A stretch of 9,604 bases of DNA. Source: Allomuricauda sp. Its GTDB lineage: Bacteria > Bacteroidota > Bacteroidia > Flavobacteriales > Flavobacteriaceae. The position numbers were made by a program, and so were the translations under genes. Shown here piece after piece: positions 5,400 to 9,604 of the stretch (positions within the stretch are counted from its first letter, which is position 1; each line of letters begins with the position of its first letter). Below the pieces are notes generated by a model, which saw nothing but the letters and a program-made list of their open reading frames with translations, was not told the DNA's origin and searched no databases. The stretch spans positions 1-9,604 of the forward strand of contig JANQOD010000220.1 of the NCBI GenBank assembly GCA_028289745.1, written 5' to 3'.

Positions 5400-6746
5400 T
5401 TAGTCTTTAAAGTACCAGAAGGGAATGGTGATTAGCGTATCAAGATCTTTTTCAAACCTTGGGTCTGGGCCGATGAGGTGCAACAAGTGTTTTCCACTTT
5501 TCAGGTTTTTTAGATCTAGAAAGGTTTCAAAACCAAATCTTTTGTTCGTATCGTTGGTCATGACAAACTCTTTATCAAAGAAAGTGCTGTCTATTTTCAA
5601 TTTATAAAGCTCGTCGAGCACTTTGAGGTATCGTATTTGTTCTTTTTCAATTCTTTGGTATTGGTTGGAAAAGGAAAAATTAAATCCGCTGAAATAGAAG
5701 CGCCTATTGATCTTAAAAGAGTATCCTCTACGATCTTTTTTGGGCATCAATAGAGAGTCATGGGCCAAAATGGCATCTTCGAGAAATTTGTTGAAGCCCA
5801 CATAGACACGCATATAGGGCTTGTCAATAACCTTTGAGGGAATGGAGACAAATTGCACTAGGTCTGTTTCTTCGGTGAGTTCATCCTCATAATTGAATTT
5901 GCTGGTAAAATAACTTGAAGTGCCTTGGCCCTCTATCTGATAATTTGAATTGACCACACCATAAATCTGCATAAAAAGCAATACTACCAAATAGGCGGGC
6001 AGAATAAAGGTCGCTACCCAGCGCACCCTTTTTTGATCCAAAAAATTATATACCAGGGGCCTATAGGTGAATGCCAAGGTGATTATACCGAAAAAGCGAT
6101 AGATGGGGTAATAGTATTTGGCAGTCCAGTGATCTCGTTTTAGACCACCCATGGTGATGTAATCAAAAAAGAAAATCAAAATCAATATGACGTAAATGAT
6201 TGCGAAAATAGAAATCGTCTGGGCGGCAGCTTCATCTGAGAAAAGCCCAATATTATTGATTACAAAAGCGATGATTACAAAAAAAGTGAGGATCAAAAAA
6301 TAAGAAAGAAAATAAAAGACCATTAAAAAGGCCAGTGCAAAAACGGTACTGCACACATTTTCCAATCTTGAAATATAGCGGTCAAAAGAACCCACTTTGG
6401 TTTTTAGATAATTGGTGAACTTGGGTGCATACCCTAATCGGTCGTAGTCGATTTCACCAGAAATGTACCGTAGGCCCAAGGTGCCTATCCAAAGTCCACG
6501 AAGCACCACATGGATCAAAAGCGAGCCCATCAAAATATAGGTGCCACTGATCAAAGCCTGTATTATGGCGGTGTAGATGGTCTGGTTGTTCTTTATTGAA
6601 GTGAAATATTCTACACGAAGCGGTTCGATTGCCGAAAACAGTCCGTAAATGGCAAACCCTGAGATTATCAATTCAAGTTGCCAACTTTCGGTCTGGAGCT
6701 TATCGAGTAGTTTTTTGAAATCTGAACTGTTGTAATCAGTACTCAT
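5400..6746 (-). CDS. Multi-pass membrane protein of unknown function, paralogue A
   Basis: The product is 448 residues from the ATG at 6746. The frame opens eight codons earlier at 6770, but MSTDYNSSDFKKLLD lines up exactly with the start of the neighbouring paralogue, so 6746 is preferred. Layout matches paralogue B: about six membrane segments in the first 265 residues, then a soluble C-terminal domain ending TIPFWYFKD. Conserved blocks include SWQLELIISGFAIYGLF, HVVLRGLWIGTLGLRYISG, FDRYISRLENVCS, YRPLVYNFLD and FGFETFLDL. The paralogues differ mostly in the membrane spans and in the C-terminal loops, as expected of an old tandem duplication. It is the first gene of the operon that ends with the DoxX gene. 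Between it and the htpG terminator there are only about 38 bases, where I see no convincing promoter. Function unknown. Confidence 0.85.
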   Translation of the reverse strand: MSTDYNSSDFKKLLDKLQTESWQLELIISGFAIYGLFSAIEPLRVEYFTSIKNNQTIYTAIIQALISGTYILMGSLLIHVVLRGLWIGTLGLRYISGEIDYDRLGYAPKFTNYLKTKVGSFDRYISRLENVCSTVFALAFLMVFYFLSYFLILTFFVIIAFVINNIGLFSDEAAAQTISIFAIIYVILILIFFFDYITMGGLKRDHWTAKYYYPIYRFFGIITLAFTYRPLVYNFLDQKRVRWVATFILPAYLVVLLFMQIYGVVNSNYQIEGQGTSSYFTSKFNYEDELTEETDLVQFVSIPSKVIDKPYMRVYVGFNKFLEDAILAHDSLLMPKKDRRGYSFKINRRFYFSGFNFSFSNQYQRIEKEQIRYLKVLDELYKLKIDSTFFDKEFVMTNDTNKRFGFETFLDLKNLKSGKHLLHLIGPDPRFEKDLDTLITIPFWYFKD

Positions 6747-6783
6747 GTTTAGGTCGATTTTTTTATCCAATATAGCAATTCAC

Positions 6784-6807
6784 AAAAAAACCGCTCATTT
6801 GAGCGGT
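6784..6807 (-). terminator. Rho-independent terminator of htpG
   Basis: Inverted repeat ACCGCTCA (6790-6797) and TGAGCGGT (6800-6807), with seven A residues at 6784-6790. On the minus strand this is a stem followed by TTTTTTT, about 46 bases after the htpG stop. The next gene on the same strand begins at 6746, so it must be expressed by partial read-through or from a promoter squeezed into about 38 bases. Confidence 0.88.
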
Positions 6808-6852
6808 CTAGAATTATATGTTAAATCCCGAAATGGGATGATCGCAGACTAT

Positions 6853-8742
6853 TTATTTGATCATCTCATAACTACGGTTGATGAAACTGGTCAGTTCTTC
6901 ACCTTTCAACAGGCCTTTTGACAATCGTGCCAAATCGAGTGATTGGTTGATCAAGCGTTCACGTTTCTTGGCCGTTTTGGTGTTTAAGATCTGGCCCACC
7001 AGTTCGTGGTTGGTATTGACGATTAGATTGAACATATCGGGCATATTGCCCATGCCCAACATACCGCCCCCACCGGTCTGCTGCATTTCTTTCATGCGGC
7101 GCATGAACTCTGGCTCGGTGATGATAAAGGGCTGGGCGCCACTGTCCATTGCTTGCAATTGAATGGTATAGGCACTTTTTTCACCCACCACTTTTTCAAT
7201 CTCACCTTTCAGTTTGTCTTTTTCTTCGTCAGAAAGCTTTGAGATGGTGGTATCCTCTTTTTTGATGAGGTTGTCAATATGGTCAGCGTCTACACGTGCA
7301 AAGGAGATTTTTTCTTTGGTGGTCTCCAATTTCTGCATGAGGTGTGACACAATGGGTGAATCCATCAGCAAAACTTCGTATCCCTTGGCCTTTGCAGCCT
7401 CTATGTAACTATGTTGTGCTTCTTGGTCAGAAGCGTAGAGTAGAATCAATTTGTCGTCCTTATCGGTCTGTACATCCTTGACCTTCTTCTCAAGCTCTTC
7501 AAAAGTAAGGTAGTTGCCATCAACGGTTGGGTAAAGTGCAAATTTCTCTGCCTTTTCAAAGAATTTCTCTTCAGACAACATTCCGTACTCAATGACCACT
7601 TTGATATCGTTCCATTTCTTTTCAAAATCTTCACGGTCGTTCTTGAACAGTGAGTTCAATTTGTCTGCCACCTTTTTGGTGATATACGATGAGATTTTCT
7701 TCACTGCCCCATCGGCCTGTAGGTAAGAGCGCGAAACGTTCAGTGGAATATCGGGTGAATCGATGACACCCCGAAGCATGGTCAAGAATTCTGGTACGAT
7801 ACCTTCTACATTGTCGGTGACGAAGACCTGGTTTTGGTACAACTGAATTCGGTCTTTCTGTATGTTGATGTCATTTGTCAACTTGGGGAAATAAAGAATA
7901 CCCGTAAGATTGAAGGGATAGTCGACATTTAGGTGAATGTGGAACAATGGTTCTTCGAACTGCATGGGGTAAAGCTCACGATAAAATGATTTGTAGTCTT
8001 CATCTTTTAAATCGGTGGGCTTTTTGGTCCAAGCCGGATTCGGATTGTTGATGATGTCATCAACTTCTTTGGTTGGGGCCGGCTCATCTTCTTTGGCACC
8101 CTCTGGTTTTGGAAGCGTTTCGGTTCTGGTGCCGAACTTAATGGGTATGGGCATGAACTTATTGTACTTGGTCAACAGTTCTCGAATGCGATGATCTTCT
8201 AGAAACGCTTTCTCATCATCGGCAATGTGCAGAATGATTTCTGTACCATGGTCTTCTTTTTTGGCTTTTTTGATGGTAAATTCAGGCGACCCGTCACAGA
8301 CCCAATGAACAGCGGATTCGTCTTTATAGCTCTTGGTGATGATTTCCACTTTGTCGGCCACCATGAACGAAGAATAGAAACCAAGACCAAAATGGCCGAT
8401 AATGCCCGCATCTTTGCCCGCATCCTTATATTTTTCCAAAAACTCTTCGGCACCTGAAAAGGCCACTTCATTGATATATTTTTTGACCTCTTCTTCGGTC
8501 ATGCCTATGCCTTGATCGGTAATGTGTATTTTCTTGCCCTTTTTATCGACCTTCACTTCAATGATCGGATCGCCATATTCGACCTTGGCCTCACCGATTG
8601 AGGTAAGATGCTTCAGTTTCAAGGTTGCATCGGTTGCATTTGAAATCAATTCCCTCAGAAAGATTTCATGGTCACTGTACAAAAACTTCTTGATGAGCGG
8701 AAAAATATTCTCGACCGAAACATTGATTTTACCTGTTGCCAT
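6853..8742 (-). CDS. htpG: Molecular chaperone HtpG (bacterial Hsp90)
   Basis: Full-length at 629 residues. It is a homodimeric cytosolic ATP-dependent chaperone that remodels stressed or aggregation-prone proteins, handing them on from the DnaK system. The N-terminal GHKL ATPase domain shows FLRELISNATDA with catalytic Glu31 and Asn35, DQGIGM with Asp76, and the lid/glycine motif GHFGLGFYSSF (116-126). A short acidic, proline-rich linker around residues 215-230 (PEGAKEDEPAPTKEVDD) joins it to the middle domain (AWTKKPTDLKDEDYKSFY, DRIQLYQNQVFV, SPDIPLNVSRSYLQ). The C-terminal dimerisation part holds MQQTGGGGMLGMGNMPDMF and ends at SYEMIK. No frameshift or missing catalytic residue is seen. 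It has its own promoter at 8829-8858 and a terminator, so it is probably a single-gene unit, likely stress inducible. Confidence 0.98.
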   Translation of the reverse strand: MATGKINVSVENIFPLIKKFLYSDHEIFLRELISNATDATLKLKHLTSIGEAKVEYGDPIIEVKVDKKGKKIHITDQGIGMTEEEVKKYINEVAFSGAEEFLEKYKDAGKDAGIIGHFGLGFYSSFMVADKVEIITKSYKDESAVHWVCDGSPEFTIKKAKKEDHGTEIILHIADDEKAFLEDHRIRELLTKYNKFMPIPIKFGTRTETLPKPEGAKEDEPAPTKEVDDIINNPNPAWTKKPTDLKDEDYKSFYRELYPMQFEEPLFHIHLNVDYPFNLTGILYFPKLTNDINIQKDRIQLYQNQVFVTDNVEGIVPEFLTMLRGVIDSPDIPLNVSRSYLQADGAVKKISSYITKKVADKLNSLFKNDREDFEKKWNDIKVVIEYGMLSEEKFFEKAEKFALYPTVDGNYLTFEELEKKVKDVQTDKDDKLILLYASDQEAQHSYIEAAKAKGYEVLLMDSPIVSHLMQKLETTKEKISFARVDADHIDNLIKKEDTTISKLSDEEKDKLKGEIEKVVGEKSAYTIQLQAMDSGAQPFIITEPEFMRRMKEMQQTGGGGMLGMGNMPDMFNLIVNTNHELVGQILNTKTAKKRERLINQSLDLARLSKGLLKGEELTSFINRSYEMIK

Positions 8743-8828
8743 ATCACGCTTATTTTTTTCATTTCTGCCATTAAAACTTATTTATGGCCAAAATGTGGTT
8801 AACATTAAACATCACCCTTTCTGACCAA

Positions 8829-8858
8829 AAAAGATACCATAGTAAAGAACGTGACAAA
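8829..8858 (-). promoter_or_regulatory. htpG promoter
   Basis: On the minus strand: TTTG (8858-8855), an 18-base spacer, then TATCTTTT (8836-8829), close to the Bacteroidota TTTG-N19-TAnnTTTG form. The start would be near 8822, with a leader of about 80 nt. The -33 element is embedded in a tandem repeat TGTCAC-N2-TGTCAC, which could bind a heat-shock regulator. Confidence 0.6.
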
Positions 8859-8864
8859 GTGACA
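8851..8864. repeat. Tandem GTGACA repeat overlapping the htpG -33 element
   Basis: GTGACA occurs at 8851-8856 and again at 8859-8864, two bases apart, overlapping the -33 TTTG of the htpG promoter. Direct repeats of this sort in a core promoter are typical protein-binding sites, but no factor can be named from the sequence. Confidence 0.5.
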
Positions 8865-8896
8865 TTTTTGGGGCAATAAAAAAATTAACAAAAATT

Positions 8897-8926
8897 TGTT
8901 TAATTTTTAAGATAAAAGATTAAACA
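8897..8926. promoter_or_regulatory. Imperfect 30-bp palindrome, candidate operator of the TetR-like gene
   Basis: Perfect outer arms TGTTTAAT (8897-8904) and ATTAAACA (8919-8926) are separated by 14 bases, and the inner part adds TTT/AAA pairing after one mismatch. It ends 6 bases before the -7 element at 8933 and covers the -33 region, where a bound repressor would block polymerase. TetR-type regulators bind such palindromes and often repress themselves. The A/T richness lowers confidence. Confidence 0.5.
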
Positions 8927-8932
8927 GTTTTG

Positions 8933-8940
8933 TATTTTTG
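8933..8940 (+). promoter_or_regulatory. -7 element of the TetR-like gene leader
   Basis: TATTTTTG matches the Bacteroidota TAnnTTTG element exactly. No clean TTTG lies at the expected -33 distance; that region is filled by the palindrome. The start would be near 8947, giving a leader of about 175 nt before the TetR-like coding start. Confidence 0.55.
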
Positions 8941-8964
8941 TGGTGTTGTGGTAAAAGAATTGCT

Positions 8965-9009
8965 ATGAAAAAATGCACACTGCAACAAGTTTGTTTATTT
9001 ATTGGTTAG
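8965..9009 (+). CDS. Possible 14-residue leader peptide
   Basis: An ATG about 18 bases after the predicted transcription start opens a 14-codon frame, MKKCTLQQVCLFIG, ending in TAG just before a strong hairpin. Position, small size and basic MKK start are those of a leader peptide used in attenuation. It could equally be chance, since short frames are common; no family is recognised. It has two cysteines and two glutamines but no run of one amino acid that would name an effector. Confidence 0.3.
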   Translation: MKKCTLQQVCLFIG

Positions 9010-9015
9010 GTTGTT

Positions 9016-9055
9016 AGGAACGTGCTTTGCCAGAAGCACGTTCCTGCTTTTAAGC
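9016..9055 (+). terminator. Strong hairpin in the leader: attenuator or terminator candidate
   Basis: Perfect 12-bp stem AGGAACGTGCTT (9016-9027) and AAGCACGTTCCT (9034-9045) with a 6-nt loop, followed by GCTTTTAAGC. Only four T residues follow, so intrinsic termination would be weaker than at the other terminators in the window. The TGCTT at 9045-9049 can also pair with AAGCA at 9034-9038, an alternative fold that would break the long stem. Confidence 0.55.
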
Positions 9056-9060
9056 ATACT

Positions 9061-9076
9061 TCACAATTTCTTGTGA
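9061..9076 (+). repeat. Second leader hairpin
   Basis: TCACAA (9061-9066) and TTGTGA (9071-9076) form a perfect 6-bp stem with a TTTC loop, 45 bases before the TetR-like start codon. No T-run follows, so it is not a terminator by itself. It may be part of a structured leader RNA or a small protein-binding palindrome. Confidence 0.4.
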
Positions 9077-9121
9077 TGTATGGGGATCCATTGAGCCTGA
9101 TCTTTTTAATATATCTCAATT

Positions 9122-9604
9122 ATGGCCACGACATCATCCTCATCAAAAATGACCAAGGAAAAAATCATTGACCAGTATATGAATTATGTATTGGAACAAG
9201 AGACCGTTCCAAAGTCCATCTATAAGTTTTGTAAGACCTTCAATATAAAGGAAGATAGGTTTTACGAACATTTTGGTTCACTTGAAGGACTTCAAAAAGA
9301 GATTTGGAATACTTTTTTCGAACAGACCAATGGTCTTTTGGGCAAAAACAAAGACTACGAGGGGTATGCAAACAAAGAGAAGATGCTTTCTTTCTTCTAT
9401 ACTTTTTTTGAATTGCTCACACTCAACCGTAGTTATGTGCTGTTTGCCCTAAAAGAACAGGGTGGCAAAATTGGGGCTATGGTCCAATTGAGTGGTCTAC
9501 GCCACCATATCAAAGATTTTGCCGCTGAATTGGTCGAATTGGGCAATGAGGGCAAAACTTTGAAAATTACCAAGCAGAATCCTGCCATTTTTTCAGAAGG
9601 GGCC
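9122..9604 (+). CDS. TetR/AcrR-like transcriptional regulator, 3' end cut by window edge
   Basis: From the ATG at 9122 the frame is open for 161 codons to the window end. The first ~60 residues fit a TetR-type DNA-binding domain: TKEKIIDQYMNYVLEQ, then a helix-turn-helix with IYKFCKTFNIKEDRFYEHFG and the following SLEGLQKEIWNTFFEQT. It is a less typical version, with a VPKSIYKF helix in place of the usual TTxxIA. The rest is helical, as in the ligand-binding half. A start at the second Met (codon 9) is also possible. From memory, this flavobacterial subtype can lie next to an AarF/ABC1/UbiB-like kinase gene, which would be just beyond the edge; that is not visible here. The long leader with a palindrome and hairpins suggests autoregulation. 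The effector is unknown. Confidence 0.82.
   Translation, partial: MATTSSSSKMTKEKIIDQYMNYVLEQETVPKSIYKFCKTFNIKEDRFYEHFGSLEGLQKEIWNTFFEQTNGLLGKNKDYEGYANKEKMLSFFYTFFELLTLNRSYVLFALKEQGGKIGAMVQLSGLRHHIKDFAAELVELGNEGKTLKITKQNPAIFSEGA

Noticed and set aside
8199..8471. Open frames on either strand inside htpG
   Set aside because: The htpG frame is full length with all ATPase motifs; the alternatives are lysine- or phenylalanine-rich shadows.
8743..9121. Small RNA gene such as 6S or SRP RNA in the htpG-TetR gap
   Set aside because: I could find none of the conserved blocks of these RNAs; the hairpins fit a leader better.

Overview
The window looks like chromosomal DNA of a marine-type member of the Flavobacteriaceae (Bacteroidota). 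This rests on four observations. Likely promoters carry the Bacteroidota TAnnTTTG -7 element. Start codons lack Shine-Dalgarno sequences and follow A/T-rich leaders. The HtpG and DUF6249-type proteins have the flavobacterial form. A small secreted protein resembles the C-terminal sorting domains of type IX secretion substrates. I see no tRNA, rRNA, IS element or CRISPR array.

Layout, left to right. (1) An AraC-family regulator on the minus strand runs off the left edge, missing only its last few residues. (2) Divergent from it is a small secreted beta-rich protein with its own terminator. (3) A MOSC-domain protein follows on the minus strand, with a GTG start. (4) A stress or envelope-type regulatory module comes next. 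An ECF sigma factor overlaps a two-TM candidate anti-sigma factor on the plus strand, and a DUF6249-type membrane protein is divergent from them. The intergenic gap holds two mirror-image copies of TGTAACC-N16-CGTCA, one facing each way. (5) A minus-strand operon encodes two tandem paralogous membrane proteins of unknown function and a DoxX-family membrane protein. (6) htpG, the bacterial Hsp90, lies on the minus strand with a clear promoter and terminator. (7) At the right edge, a TetR-like regulator on the plus strand is cut by the window end. Its long leader contains a 30-bp imperfect palindrome, a -7 element, a 14-codon open reading frame and a perfect 12-bp hairpin.

How the genes may work together: the clearest regulatory circuit is the sigma factor, which probably drives its own gene and the divergent DUF6249 gene through matched promoters, with the overlapping membrane protein as its likely brake. 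The two paralogous membrane proteins and the DoxX protein are spaced like one transcript and may form one membrane complex, but their function is unknown. The TetR-like gene appears set up for autoregulation at the palindrome and possibly for attenuation in its leader.
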